From Devosia sp. 67-54 (lineage in GTDB: Bacteria; Pseudomonadota; Alphaproteobacteria; Rhizobiales; Devosiaceae), in contig NZ_MKVA01000009.1 in the NCBI RefSeq assembly GCF_001899075.1, positions 265,878 to 329,877 on the forward strand: a stretch of DNA of 64,000 nucleotides, read 5' to 3'. Each line of letters begins with the position of its first letter. Position 1 is the stretch's first letter. The position numbers and the translations under genes are program-made. Below the pieces are notes generated by a model. The model saw only the letters and a list, made by a program, of their open reading frames with translations, ran no database searches and had not been told where the DNA came from. This document shows, piece by piece, positions 1-9,262 of the stretch.

Positions 1-108
1 TATGCCATCCACGGGCTCGCCATCGTGCCCGACGGCGTCGCCGATGGCGTCAAAATCGAGACGACGCTGTCGCGCTCCATCCATGTCGGCGCTGGTGCAG
101 TCGGGTAA
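1..108 (+). CDS. 3' end of an unidentified CDS (partial)
   Basis: The window opens inside frame 1, which ends at TAA 106-108. The visible 35 residues include AIHGLAIVPDGV and end in IHVGAGAVG. The composition looks like a real protein, but the tail is too short for me to assign a family. The stop overlaps the ATG of the next small ORF (TAATG), which suggests translational coupling. Confidence 0.4.
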   Translation, partial: YAIHGLAIVPDGVADGVKIETTLSRSIHVGAGAVG

Positions 109-278
109 TGGCGCTGGTCGAGGTGTGCGACCGCTATCTCCTCGAAACCTGGAGCCGCTACGGCCAGACCGAGCGCCGCATCCTCGTGGCCCAGCAGGTA
201 GGCCTCTACTCAAGCGCGTGTGTCTGCCGCCCGACCGAGCGAGCCCCTGTGGGTGAAGGCAGCAGGATGCGGGCATAG
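108..278 (+). CDS. small ORF, possibly truncated, unknown
   Basis: This 56-residue ORF starts at the ATG that overlaps the preceding stop. Its first 30 residues (MALVEVCDRYLLETWSRYG...) look like genuine coding sequence. The second half is rich in Cys, Arg and Pro and looks out of frame, so the gene may be a 3'-truncated remnant. I do not recognise a family. Confidence 0.25.
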   Translation: MALVEVCDRYLLETWSRYGQTERRILVAQQVGLYSSACVCRPTERAPVGEGSRMRA

Positions 279-837
279 CCCGCACGAAGGCATGCGGCGG
301 GCGATGAACAGGCCGGTTTGCGGCGGCGTGCCCGTCAGTCCCGGCCGGTGAGATCCCACCAGCGCTGGTCGAGGCAGAGAAACCGGTCGGCCTCGTCGGA
401 TGGGTAGCCGGTCGCTGGGCGGGGCGATGCGCCTCGCGGCTTCGATTGAACTCTGCGCTGATTCAGCTAGATGGGAATACACGGTTCGTTGAAAACTCCG
501 CAACTGGTTGCGTGAAGCGGTCACGAATCCCCAATGCTGGCCCACGTCACATCGCGCTCCAGGCGATTGAGCCTTTGCCTGCTCAACCAGCTCTCGCCTT
601 GGCCGTGTGGAAAGAACTGATCCCAGTGACGTTGTTTTTGGGCGGATCACCCGGCAAGTATACGACCCAGCCCAGCATGGTTGCGTACCAGCTGCTCTGA
701 CGATCGTGACGCTTCGGTCGGCCAACGCTCTGCACGATCAAGCCGCCCATGACCTTGAAGTTTCGTTGTGATGGGGCCTTCGATGTGGAGGTCGGCGATT
801 CTCATCGCCAGATGTTGCAGGTTCGGCAGGAACGGCG
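279..837. other. no recognisable gene (possible remnant DNA)
   Basis: Short ORFs occur on both strands, but none has a convincing start, Shine-Dalgarno site or recognisable motif. The base composition is more mixed than in the flanking genes, consistent with decayed DNA next to the catabolic operon. Confidence 0.4.
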
Positions 838-1779
838 ATGCGCTTGGGCATTATTGGAGCAGGTCTTATCGCGGCGAGGCATATCGCAGCTTTGGCCGAG
901 GCCGATCCGGACGTTTATCCGGTCGCATTCCTGTCGCGTTCGGTGGAAAAAGCCGCGCAGGCGGCACGCAGCTTCGGCGGCGAGGCGTTCGACACAGTGC
1001 AGGCGTTCATAAGGCAGGGACGGCCGGATGCCGTGATCGTCACGGTGCCTCCCAGCCAGCATGGGCCGATCGAACTCGCGCTGGCGGAAGCGGGAATTCC
1101 GTTCCTCGTTGAAAAACCCATCGGCCTGGACGACGCGATTCCCGATCGCATTGCGGACACCCTGTCGCGGCGCAATCTGGTCGCAGCGGTCGGCTACAAC
1201 TGGCGCGCTCTCGACACGCTTGCCGCTGTGCGACGGCAGATTGAGCAGACACCGATCCGCATGGTCATTGGACGCTTTCACATCGGCACGCCGCTGACGC
1301 CGTGGTGGCGTTTCGAGGCGCACAGCGGCGGCCAGATGTTGGAGCAGGCCTGCCACCTCATCGACCTGTCCCGATATTTGGCAGGCGCGGGCCAATTGCT
1401 GGCGGCAGCCGGAACCCGCGGGGCGCTGCCTGGAGTACCGGACGGCGATGTTGCCGGGACGAGCGCGGCACTGTTCCTGTTTGGCGGCGTACCTGGCGTG
1501 ATCACCGCCGCCTGCGTGCTGCCGAACGGTCCCGGCGCGGAGCTGCGGCTGATCTGCGAGGGCTGCGAGATCGCGATCGGCCTTGCCGGTGTCACGATTG
1601 TCCGCGGGCGGGAGAGCAGCCATACGGCGTCGGGCACCAGCAGCTACGCGCTGCAGGATCGTGCCTTCTTCGACGCGGTGCGCCGCAACCGTCCCGACGT
1701 GGTGCTGTGCCCCTATGACGATGCGCTCGCGACGCATCGTCTGGCCCTCGCCGCCGCTCGGCAGATCCGGCAGAACTAG
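838..1779 (+). CDS. Gfo/Idh/MocA family oxidoreductase
   Basis: This 313-residue protein begins with a Rossmann fold (MRLGIIGAGLIAARH, glycine-rich loop at residues 5-11). It carries the family's EKP signature (VEKPIG, about residues 92-97) and a HLIDL segment near residue 178 that corresponds to the substrate-binding helix. The family oxidises or reduces sugar hydroxyls, inositols and their derivatives with NAD(P). It is slightly short for the family (330-380 aa is usual), mostly in the C-terminal domain. It lies upstream of the RraA/ABC operon, separated from it by a 121-nt gap with operator-like repeats, so it probably acts on the imported compound. The substrate cannot be predicted. Confidence 0.88.
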   Translation: MRLGIIGAGLIAARHIAALAEADPDVYPVAFLSRSVEKAAQAARSFGGEAFDTVQAFIRQGRPDAVIVTVPPSQHGPIELALAEAGIPFLVEKPIGLDDAIPDRIADTLSRRNLVAAVGYNWRALDTLAAVRRQIEQTPIRMVIGRFHIGTPLTPWWRFEAHSGGQMLEQACHLIDLSRYLAGAGQLLAAAGTRGALPGVPDGDVAGTSAALFLFGGVPGVITAACVLPNGPGAELRLICEGCEIAIGLAGVTIVRGRESSHTASGTSSYALQDRAFFDAVRRNRPDVVLCPYDDALATHRLALAAARQIRQN

Positions 1780-1819
1780 CGCCGTTTTCGACAACTTCGA
1801 CCAGCGCACCGGAATCTCG

Positions 1820-1871
1820 TTGACCGGCTCGCATATTCGTGATTGCTTAAACCAAAATAACGAATATCGTT
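1820..1871 (+). promoter_or_regulatory. candidate promoter/operator of the RraA-opp operon
   Basis: An 8-bp inverted repeat, ATATTCGT at 1833-1840 and ACGAATAT at 1860-1867, has an 18-bp spacer. The right arm lies inside a second palindrome, AACGA-ATA-TCGTT (1859-1871). A weak -35 (TTGACC, 1820-1825) stands before it. The layout suits an IclR-type operator; the operon's own IclR gene (10286-11095) is the obvious candidate regulator. That link is inference. Confidence 0.4.
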
Positions 1872-1900
1872 CAGCATTGCTGAATGTATGGGAGGTAAAG

Positions 1901-2653
1901 CTGTCCGACCGCCTCACCTTGTCCGAGGGCGACCTGCTGCGGTTGCGCCGGTTCTCGACGCCGACCGTCTATAATGGCTGGGAGCAGATCAGCGCCGTGG
2001 ACCGCCGCGGCGTCGTCAATCGCGAGGATGTGCGGGATTTCATGCCGCAGTTCGGCGCGATGGTCGGTTATGCGGTGACGCTCGAGGTCGAGCCGAGCAA
2101 TCCCGACCATCTGACGCACAAGGACGCGCCCCAGGCCTACCGGGCTTATCTGGAGAGCGTGCCCGGGCCGAAAATCGTCATCGTCAAGGACGCCGACAGC
2201 CCCGGCATCATCGGCACCTATGTGGGCGAGGTGAATGCCAGCCTGCATCGGGCGCTCGGCTGCGTCGGCATCATCACCGACGGTGGCATCCGCGACGTGG
2301 TCGAGATGACCTCGCTCGGCTTCAAGGCGCTGGCGCGGCGGCTGTGCGTCGGCCACGCCTATGCCTGGCCGGTGCGTTGGGGGCACGAGGTCGAGGTCTT
2401 CGGCCTCACGATCCGCCCGGGCGAGCTGGTGCATGCCGACCAGCACGGCTTCATGGTCATTCCGGAGCAAGACCAGACCGGCGTTTTGGCGGCAACCCAG
2501 TTCATGGACGCCAATGAGTGCACTTCGGTGATCGAGGCTGGCCAGCCGCTACGCGGCCGCAGCATGGCCGAAACGCGGGCGGCGATGGTCGAGGCAGAAC
2601 GACGTTTCGGCGAGGCTGCCCGCCGGCAGTTCGGCAAGTCCGGCGAATGGTGA
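1901..2653 (+). CDS. RraA-like / HMG-aldolase family protein (probable CTG start)
   Basis: This is an RraA/dimethylmenaquinone-methyltransferase-like protein of about 250 residues. The fold's signature is visible: an IIGTYVGEVNASLHRALGCVG segment, then TDGGIRDVVEM with the conserved Gly-Gly-Ile-Arg-Asp, and a PGELVHADQHGFMVIP block with metal-binding Asp. Members are class II pyruvate aldolases or decarboxylases of 4-hydroxy-2-oxo acids, or regulators. Next to a DapA-family aldolase, an enzyme role in cleaving a sugar-acid intermediate is likely. No ATG or GTG gives a sensible N terminus. A strong GGGAGG (1890-1895) sits 5 nt before CTG 1901, giving (M)SDRLTLSEGD. TTG 1877 or TTG 1919 are alternatives. 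Confidence 0.82.
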   Translation: MSDRLTLSEGDLLRLRRFSTPTVYNGWEQISAVDRRGVVNREDVRDFMPQFGAMVGYAVTLEVEPSNPDHLTHKDAPQAYRAYLESVPGPKIVIVKDADSPGIIGTYVGEVNASLHRALGCVGIITDGGIRDVVEMTSLGFKALARRLCVGHAYAWPVRWGHEVEVFGLTIRPGELVHADQHGFMVIPEQDQTGVLAATQFMDANECTSVIEAGQPLRGRSMAETRAAMVEAERRFGEAARRQFGKSGEW

Positions 2654-2715
2654 GAGCAGGGACCTCCGGCTGGCGCCGGGGACAATCGGAAAGCAACCCA
2701 AAGGGAGGGGACGGT

Positions 2716-4719
2716 ATGCGTGTCAGGCTGAACAAATGGCTGGGTGCTGCGGCACTGGCGTTGATGGCAGGGGCCATCGGGGTCGGCGCCACGACCGGCG
2801 CAACTTACGCGCAGACGCAGCAGATCAAGCTGGTCGACAATTTCATGGCATGGAGTCTATCGGATTACGAGGCGGCGACCGGCAAGACCGTCCCCGCCTT
2901 CAAACAGTCGCCACAGTTCGACGCCGCAGTCGCGAACGGTACGCTGCCGCCGGTCGCCGACCGGCTACCGGTGCGCGAAGATGTAATGGTGGAGCGGCCG
3001 CGCGACGCCGTCGGCACCTATGGCGGCACCATCCGCTACAACGCCACCAATCCGCAATCGTTCGGTAATATCGGCTACTCGGCCTGGGACGCCCAGCTCG
3101 CCGGCTTCACCACCAATTGGGAAATCGTCTATCCCGATATCGCCCGCAGCATCGACATGGCGCCCGACAACATGTCGGCCACGGTCAAGCTGCGCCGCGG
3201 CATGAAGTGGAGCGACGGCGTGCCGCTCACCGCCGACGACATCCTGTTCTTCTTCAACGATATCGCCGGCCAGGGCGATCTGCCGCCGCTGCCGGGGAAC
3301 CTCGTGCTCGGCGGCAAGCCGACCACAGTGGAAAAAGTCGACGACTTCACGGTCATTTTCCATTTCCCAATTCCCAACCCGGCCTTCATCCTCAACGTCG
3401 CACGCGCCGAGGCGGGCTTCCCGCTGGCACCCGCGCACTACCTGAAGAAATGGCACAAGAAATATAATCCCGACGCTGAGGCGCTTGCCAAGAAGGAGGG
3501 CTTCTCGTCCTGGGTGGACGCCTTCGTTTCGCACCAGAATGGACAGGTCTCCGACTTCCAGGTCGATCCCAACCTGCCGGTGCTGAAGCCGTGGATCCTG
3601 TCGCAGGTGGACCAGTTCGGCAACGAGTACTTCAAGCGCAATCCGTTTTACTGGAAGGTCGACACCGAGGGCAACCAATTGCCCTATATCGATGAGCAGG
3701 TGCGCATGCTCATCGCCGACCCCGAGGTGGTGAAGTTGGACGTGCAGTCGGGCCAACTCGACTATGCCGACAAATTCGCACAGGCCGATCTGCCGGTGCT
3801 CAAGGCTGGCGAGAAGACCGGCAACTACACCACGATGCTGTTCCGTGCCGACCAGGGCGCGGCGATGAAGTACCAGTTCGACATCACCGTGGACGACCCG
3901 GTGCTGCGCGACATCTTCAATGACATCCGCTTCCGCGAAGCGATGTCGCTGGCGGTCAATCGGCCCGAGATCAACGACACCATCTTCTTCGGCCTGGGCG
4001 TTCCGCGCCAGTGGGGTGTCTCGTCCGCCTCGCCGCTCTATGAGGATTGGGAAGGCCAGTATTTCGCCGACTACGACGTGGCCAAGGCCAACGCCCTGCT
4101 CGACGAGATGGGGCTGAAGAAGGGGCCGGACGGGGTCCGCCTGCGGCCCGACGGCAAGCCGCTGCGCCTCGTGCTCGACGACGCGGTCAACCGCGTGCAG
4201 CTCTCCGAGCTGATCGCTGAATACTGGACGGCGGTGGGCGTACCGACGCAGGTCAACACCATCACCAGAGAGGCGTTCCAGCAGGCGGTCATCGCCAACC
4301 AGGTGCAGGCGTCGGTCTGGTTCGCCGACGTGGTGTCGGAAAAGGACATGTATACGCGGCCGATCTGGTTCCGGCCGCCCTACGGCCTCGACACCAATCC
4401 CGTCGGCGGCGGCCTCGCCTGGCGGCAATGGGAGCTGACCAACGGCGCGCAGGGCGAAAAGCCCCCGGCCGAGTACGAGGCGCAGCAGAAGCTGGTGACG
4501 CAGTGGCAGTCGACGCCAATTGGATCTGACGACTACTACAAGCTGGGCAAGGAAGTGGTGGCCAACACGGTCAAGCAGATGCTGCACATCGGCACCGTGG
4601 GCGAGGTCCCGTACATCTACACCCGCTCGAACCGCATCAAGAACTTCCCCGGCGAGAACACGCTGTTCATCGACCATACGCGCGGGGCGCATTCCGAGCA
4701 GTGGTATCTCGCCAACTGA
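2716..4719 (+). CDS. ABC transporter substrate-binding protein, SBP family 5 (large form)
   Basis: This is a 667-residue periplasmic binding protein. The start at ATG 2716 follows a GGGAGGGG Shine-Dalgarno. A Sec signal peptide (MRVRLNKWLGAAALALMAG..., cleavage near ATYA-QT) precedes a family-5 domain; the typical LRRGMKWSDGVPLTADD motif starts near residue 155. It is longer than classical peptide-binding proteins (about 540 aa) and is closer in size to the alpha-galactoside-binding AgpA type, so oligosaccharide or glycoside import is as likely as peptide import. The cognate permeases and ATPases follow at 6045-10289. The ligand is unknown. Confidence 0.9.
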   Translation: MRVRLNKWLGAAALALMAGAIGVGATTGATYAQTQQIKLVDNFMAWSLSDYEAATGKTVPAFKQSPQFDAAVANGTLPPVADRLPVREDVMVERPRDAVGTYGGTIRYNATNPQSFGNIGYSAWDAQLAGFTTNWEIVYPDIARSIDMAPDNMSATVKLRRGMKWSDGVPLTADDILFFFNDIAGQGDLPPLPGNLVLGGKPTTVEKVDDFTVIFHFPIPNPAFILNVARAEAGFPLAPAHYLKKWHKKYNPDAEALAKKEGFSSWVDAFVSHQNGQVSDFQVDPNLPVLKPWILSQVDQFGNEYFKRNPFYWKVDTEGNQLPYIDEQVRMLIADPEVVKLDVQSGQLDYADKFAQADLPVLKAGEKTGNYTTMLFRADQGAAMKYQFDITVDDPVLRDIFNDIRFREAMSLAVNRPEINDTIFFGLGVPRQWGVSSASPLYEDWEGQYFADYDVAKANALLDEMGLKKGPDGVRLRPDGKPLRLVLDDAVNRVQLSELIAEYWTAVGVPTQVNTITREAFQQAVIANQVQASVWFADVVSEKDMYTRPIWFRPPYGLDTNPVGGGLAWRQWELTNGAQGEKPPAEYEAQQKLVTQWQSTPIGSDDYYKLGKEVVANTVKQMLHIGTVGEVPYIYTRSNRIKNFPGENTLFIDHTRGAHSEQWYLAN

Positions 4720-4816
4720 CCTTTCGCGACCAGCGGCCCGGGCGGCGATGCGCGTCCGGGCCATCCCCTTTCCGCAACACAGCAACCGCCGCGCGCAGCG
4801 GCACCAGGGTCCAGCG

Positions 4817-6010
4817 ATGCCTCCCCGTCTCAGCCAGGTCAAATACCAGCCCGAACTCGCCCGCTCCTATCTGGGCAGCCCGAGCGTCGTCCGTCTCGCC
4901 GACGGCGCCCTCGTCGTCAGCCACGATTATTACGGCGTGGGCTGCCCGCGGAACCATGAGTCCGAGGAAAGCCTCACCTCCATCTATCGCTCCGAGGACG
5001 ATGGCGCGACCTGGGTGAACATCACCCACATCATGAACTGCTACTGGAGCACGCTGTTCGTGCATGAGGGCGTGCTCTACATCTTCGGCACGTCACAGCA
5101 ATATGGCTCGATCGTCATCCGCCGCAGCGACGATGGCGGCTATACGTGGACGCATCCGACAGGTCCCGAGAATGGTTGGCTGTTCGCCGGCGGCTATTAT
5201 CACGACGGGCCGAACTATCATTGCGCGCCGGTGGCGGTGACGATCCATAACGGGCGCATCTACAAGGCGTTCGAGGATTGCACGCCCTGCGTGTGGGGCA
5301 CCGGCTTCCAGGCCTGCGTCGTGTCGGCTCCGGTCGGCGCCAATCTGCTCGACGCGGCCAACTGGACGATGAGCAACAAGCTGCCCTACGATCCGGCCTG
5401 GGTGCCCAAGGAGTGGGGCCGCACCCTGAAGCCGGGCTGGCGCGAGGGCAATGTGGTGGCCGATCCGGACGGGCAGCTCTGGGACATCCTGACCTTCGAA
5501 GCCGGGCCGCTCGAAGCCGAGAAGGCGGCGCGGATTCGTATCGAAGATGACGGCAAGCGGATCGTTTTCGATCCGGCGCGGGACTATTTCGATCTGCCCG
5601 GCTGCAAGGCCAAGCTGACGATCCGGCGCGATCCGGTCAGCGGGGAATACCTGACCATCGGCAACGCCCTCGACGATATCGAGGTGCTGCGGAAATGGGC
5701 GCGCGAGGAGGACGACAGCTTCACGCGCTTCCACAAGGATCATTCCATGCGCCAGCGCAACAAATCCTATCTGCTGGCGTCCAAAGATCTGTGGCACTGG
5801 CGGCGGGTGAAGCTGCTGATCAAGGACGACACCGGGCTTGGCCGTGAAGATTCGATCCGGCTGACGGGATTCCAGTACACGGACTGGCAGTTCGACGGGC
5901 CCGACGACCTCATCTACGCGGTGCGGTGCGGCTATCGCGGCGCGGCCAATTTCCACGACGCCAACCGCATCATGTACGGCACCGTTCCAAATTTCAGGAC
6001 GCTGCTCTAG
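4817..6010 (+). CDS. sialidase-superfamily (Asp-box/BNR) propeller hydrolase, cytoplasmic
   Basis: This is a 397-residue beta-propeller. At least two Asp-boxes (S-x-D-x-G-x-T-W) are visible: SEDDGATW near residue 59 and SDDGGYTW near residue 102. There is no signal peptide, so it should act in the cytoplasm on an imported oligosaccharide. The start was set at ATG 4817 (MPPRLSQVKYQ) because upstream residues are low-complexity and overlap the intergenic region. It lies between the binding-protein gene and the permeases, which ties it to the transported substrate. True sialidase activity is not implied: many Asp-box propellers hydrolyse other glycosides. The enzyme class is moderately secure; the substrate is unknown. 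Confidence 0.72.
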   Translation: MPPRLSQVKYQPELARSYLGSPSVVRLADGALVVSHDYYGVGCPRNHESEESLTSIYRSEDDGATWVNITHIMNCYWSTLFVHEGVLYIFGTSQQYGSIVIRRSDDGGYTWTHPTGPENGWLFAGGYYHDGPNYHCAPVAVTIHNGRIYKAFEDCTPCVWGTGFQACVVSAPVGANLLDAANWTMSNKLPYDPAWVPKEWGRTLKPGWREGNVVADPDGQLWDILTFEAGPLEAEKAARIRIEDDGKRIVFDPARDYFDLPGCKAKLTIRRDPVSGEYLTIGNALDDIEVLRKWAREEDDSFTRFHKDHSMRQRNKSYLLASKDLWHWRRVKLLIKDDTGLGREDSIRLTGFQYTDWQFDGPDDLIYAVRCGYRGAANFHDANRIMYGTVPNFRTLL

Positions 6011-6044
6011 CAGCGCCTCCGTTCTCGGTCTGTGAGGGGCAGCG

Positions 6045-7040
6045 ATGCTTTCCTATATCGTTCGTCGCCTAGGCTACATGGTCGTAGTCCTGATCCTCAT
6101 CTCGATCGTCTGCTTCTACATCATCAATCTGCCGCCCGGCAGCTTCATCGAGACTTTCGCGACGCAGCTCGAGGCGTCGGGCGCGCCAGCTAGCCAGGCT
6201 CAGCTTGACTATCTGACAGTGCGCTACGGCCTCGACCAGCCCCTGATCGTGCAATACTGGAACTGGATCATCCCGCTCGTCACCCATGGCGATTTCGGCT
6301 TCTCGTTCGAGTGGCAGCAGCCGGTCTGGTCGCTGATCGCGGACCGGCTGTGGCTGACCATCATCGTCTCGCTGGTTTCGATGGTGTTCGTCTACGCGGT
6401 GTCGATCCCGGTGGCGGTCTATTCGGCGACGCACCAATATTCTGCCGGCGACTATGCAGTCAGCTTCCTGGGGGTGATCGGTCTCGCCGTTCCCAACTTC
6501 CTTCTGGCGCTGGTGCTGCTTGTGGCATCGGCGCGCCTTTTCGGCATCACGCCAACCGGGCTGTTCTCCCCCGAATATATGAATGCGCCTTGGAGTTGGG
6601 GGCGCTTCGTCGACCTGCTCATCCATCTGCCGGTTCCGGTCGTCGTGGTGGGTCTCGCCGGCACAGCGGCGACGATCCGAATCCTCCGTTCGCAACTCCT
6701 AGACGAATTCCAGAAGCAATACGTCGTCACCGCCCGTGCCAAGGGCGTCCCGGAGGGCCGGCTGCTGTTCAAATACCCGTTCCGGGTGGCGCTCAATCCG
6801 ATCATCTCGACGGCGGGGCACTTGCTGCCCGAAATCGTCTCCGGATCGACCATCGTCGCCATCGTTCTAGGCCTGCCTACGATCGGTCCGCTGCTGCTGC
6901 GCGCCATCATCGCGCAAGACACCTATGTCGCGGCCAGCTCGCTGATGCTGCTGGGCGTCCTGACGGTCGTCGGCGTCGTGTTGTCGGACATCCTGCTTGC
7001 GGTGCTCGATCCGCGCGTGCGGATGGGCAGGTCGAATTGA
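6045..7040 (+). CDS. ABC transporter permease, OppB/DppB type
   Basis: This is a 331-residue inner-membrane permease with an N-terminal helix (YIVRRLGYMVVVLILISIV) and about five further membrane segments. The EAA loop appears as DEFQKQYVVTARAKGVPEGR, the coupling helix that contacts the ATPases. It follows the propeller gene by 34 nt, and the OppC-like partner starts 11 nt after it. With the family-5 binding protein and two ATPases it forms a complete peptide/oligosaccharide importer. Confidence 0.93.
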   Translation: MLSYIVRRLGYMVVVLILISIVCFYIINLPPGSFIETFATQLEASGAPASQAQLDYLTVRYGLDQPLIVQYWNWIIPLVTHGDFGFSFEWQQPVWSLIADRLWLTIIVSLVSMVFVYAVSIPVAVYSATHQYSAGDYAVSFLGVIGLAVPNFLLALVLLVASARLFGITPTGLFSPEYMNAPWSWGRFVDLLIHLPVPVVVVGLAGTAATIRILRSQLLDEFQKQYVVTARAKGVPEGRLLFKYPFRVALNPIISTAGHLLPEIVSGSTIVAIVLGLPTIGPLLLRAIIAQDTYVAASSLMLLGVLTVVGVVLSDILLAVLDPRVRMGRSN

Positions 7041-7050
7041 GGAGGCGGTC

Positions 7051-8172
7051 GTGACCGAGTTGCTTTTCGACGCGGCAGACGGCCCGCAGGGCGGCCATAT
7101 CCTGTCGCGTGGCCAAATCTTTTGGGCGAAGTTCACGCGCCACCGCGTGGCCACCGTGTCGCTGGTGTTCATTGTACTGCTCTATGTCGTGGTGCTGGTC
7201 GCCGAGTTCGTGACGCCCTATGATCCGTTCAACCGGCATGTCGGCTATCTACTTGCACCGCCCACGGGTCTGCAATTCGTCGACACTGACGGGCAGTTCC
7301 ATTTGCAGCCCTTCGTCTACGGGCTCAAGAACGAGCTCAACCGCGAGACCTTCCAGCGCGAATATGTGGTAGATACCAGCAAGCGCTATCCGCTCGCGCT
7401 GTTCGTCAAAGGCGACGCGTACCAGCTGTTCGGCGTCATTCCGACGGATGTGCATCTGTTCGGGGTCGAGGGAGATGGCAAGGTCTTTCTGGCCGGCACC
7501 GATACGCTGGGACGCGACCTCTTTACACGTATGATCTTCGGGGCCCGCACCTCGCTATTTGTCGGGCTGTTCGGCCTTTCGATCGGCTTTGCCCTCGGTC
7601 TCTTCTTCGGCGGCATCTCGGGGTATTTCGGCGGCACGGTAGACAATCTCGTGCAGCGACTCACCGAATTCCTTCAATCGCTGCCGACACTGCCGCTGTG
7701 GATGGCACTGGCGGCGCTCGTGCCGCAGGATTGGACGCCGACGCAGGTCTATTTCGGCATCTCGACGGTGCTGGCGGTGGTCGGCTGGACAACGCTGGCC
7801 CGCGTCGTGCGCGGCAAGCTGCTCAGCCTTCGTGAGGAGGACTATGTGATGGCGGCCAAGGTCTCCGGCGTCAGCGAGGCGCGCATCATCCTCACGCATC
7901 TGCTGCCCGGCTTCACCAGCTATCTCATCGTCTATCTGACGCTGGCGATTCCGCAGATGATCCTGGGCGAGGTCGCGCTGAGCTTCCTCGGGCTCGGCCT
8001 ACGGCCACCGGCGGTCAGCCTCGGGACGCTGCTGATCGATTCGCAGAACATCCAGACGGTGACGCTCAGCCCCTGGCTGCTGGTGCCCGGCGGCCTCGTG
8101 GTGCTCATCGTCGTTGCCTTCAGCTTTCTCGGGGACGGGTTGCGCGATGCGGTCGACCCGTACAGGACCTAG
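7051..8172 (+). CDS. ABC transporter permease, OppC/DppC type
   Basis: This is a 373-residue permease. The GTG start at 7051 is chosen because GAGGAGG lies just upstream. It has an OppC-type N-terminal cytoplasmic stretch and a first helix (VATVSLVFIVLLYVVVLVAE). A long periplasmic insertion of about 110 residues precedes GTDTLGRDLFTRMIFGARTS, the family signature. The EAA loop reads EEDYVMAAKVSGVSEARI. The enlarged periplasmic loop resembles that of permeases paired with large AgpA-like binding proteins. Confidence 0.93.
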   Translation: MTELLFDAADGPQGGHILSRGQIFWAKFTRHRVATVSLVFIVLLYVVVLVAEFVTPYDPFNRHVGYLLAPPTGLQFVDTDGQFHLQPFVYGLKNELNRETFQREYVVDTSKRYPLALFVKGDAYQLFGVIPTDVHLFGVEGDGKVFLAGTDTLGRDLFTRMIFGARTSLFVGLFGLSIGFALGLFFGGISGYFGGTVDNLVQRLTEFLQSLPTLPLWMALAALVPQDWTPTQVYFGISTVLAVVGWTTLARVVRGKLLSLREEDYVMAAKVSGVSEARIILTHLLPGFTSYLIVYLTLAIPQMILGEVALSFLGLGLRPPAVSLGTLLIDSQNIQTVTLSPWLLVPGGLVVLIVVAFSFLGDGLRDAVDPYRT

Positions 8173-8176
8173 ACGC

Positions 8177-9262
8177 ATGGACGAACTCGGTGATCGCACG
8201 ATGGACATGACGGACTCCGCCTCCACCAACCAGCCGCTGCTCGAGGTCAAGGATCTGCGCGTCGTGCTGCCGCTGCTCGAGGGCAATCTGGTCGCCGCCG
8301 ACGGTGTCAGCTTTGCGATCCGGCCGGGCCGGACACTCGGACTGGTGGGTGAGTCAGGCTGCGGCAAGACCATCACCGCGCAGTCGATCCTAAAGATCGC
8401 GCCGCGCAAAGCGCGTACCGATGGCCGCATCCTGCTGCACTACGCCGACCGGCCGGCGACCGATATCATCGGGCTCGGCGCTGACGACCCCGAGCTGCTG
8501 AAGATTCGCGGCGGGGAATGCGCGATGATCTTTCAGGAGCCGATGACATCCTTTTCACCGGTGCACACCATCGGCAACCAGCTGATGGAAACCATCCTGC
8601 TGCACCGCACGCGCCACCGGCGCGAGGCTCATGATCTCGCCGTCGCCATGCTGGCCAAGGTCGGCATTCCGGCGCCGGCGGAGACGCTGAAGAAATATCC
8701 GCACCATCTGTCGGGCGGCATGCGGCAGCGCGCGATGATCGCCATGGCACTTGCCTCGCAGCCGCGCTTGCTCATCGCCGACGAGCCCACCACGGCGCTG
8801 GACGTTACGGTGCAGGCGCAGGTGTTGCGCCTCATGAAGGACCTGCAGCACGATCTCGGCATGGCCATCCTCTACATCTCGCACGATCTCGGGGTCATCG
8901 CGCGGATGGCCGACGAAGTGGCCGTCATGTATATGGGCTCGATCGTGGAACAGGCGGCGGTGCGGGACCTGCTGCGCACCCCGATGCATCCCTACACCAG
9001 GGGGCTGATGGCGTCGGTCCCGCGCATCGGCAAGAAATCCGGCGAGCCGCTGCAGTCGATTAAGGGCAATGTGCCGGTACCGATCAACAAGCCGCGAGCT
9101 TGCGGTTTCTTTCCGCGGTGCCCGGTCGCCATCGAAGGCGTATGCGACCGCGTCGTGCCGCCGCTGACGCCGGTGGCCGCAGGCCACAGCGCCGCCTGCT
9201 TCCGCTACAGCGAGGTCGTCGCTGCGGCCGGTCTCGACCAGGGGGGCGCCAATGTCCACTGA
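8177..9262 (+). CDS. ABC transporter ATP-binding protein, OppD/DppD type
   Basis: This is a 361-residue ATPase with Walker [10 protein letters not shown]-loop [10 protein letters not shown], signature LSGGMRQR, Walker [15 protein letters not shown] and the H-loop histidine in [10 protein letters not shown]-terminal oligopeptide/dipeptide extension has the Cys-rich ACGFFPRCP...C pattern typical of the OppD/F iron-sulfur-binding tail. ATG 8177 gives the longest plausible N terminus; ATG 8201 and 8207 are alternatives. It overlaps the OppF-like gene by 11 nt. Confidence 0.93.
   Translation: MDELGDRTMDMTDSASTNQPLLEVKDLRVVLPLLEGNLVAADGVSFAIRPGRTLGLVGESGCGKTITAQSILKIAPRKARTDGRILLHYADRPATDIIGLGADDPELLKIRGGECAMIFQEPMTSFSPVHTIGNQLMETILLHRTRHRREAHDLAVAMLAKVGIPAPAETLKKYPHHLSGGMRQRAMIAMALASQPRLLIADEPTTALDVTVQAQVLRLMKDLQHDLGMAILYISHDLGVIARMADEVAVMYMGSIVEQAAVRDLLRTPMHPYTRGLMASVPRIGKKSGEPLQSIKGNVPVPINKPRACGFFPRCPVAIEGVCDRVVPPLTPVAAGHSAACFRYSEVVAAAGLDQGGANVH

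Noticed and set aside
446..700. 84-codon open frame on the + strand and an overlapping - strand frame
   Set aside because: Both lack a Shine-Dalgarno site and motifs; treated as decayed or non-coding sequence.
2965..4842. 625-codon open frame on the - strand
   Set aside because: It is antisense to the solute-binding protein gene with no motif, start signal or plausible composition.
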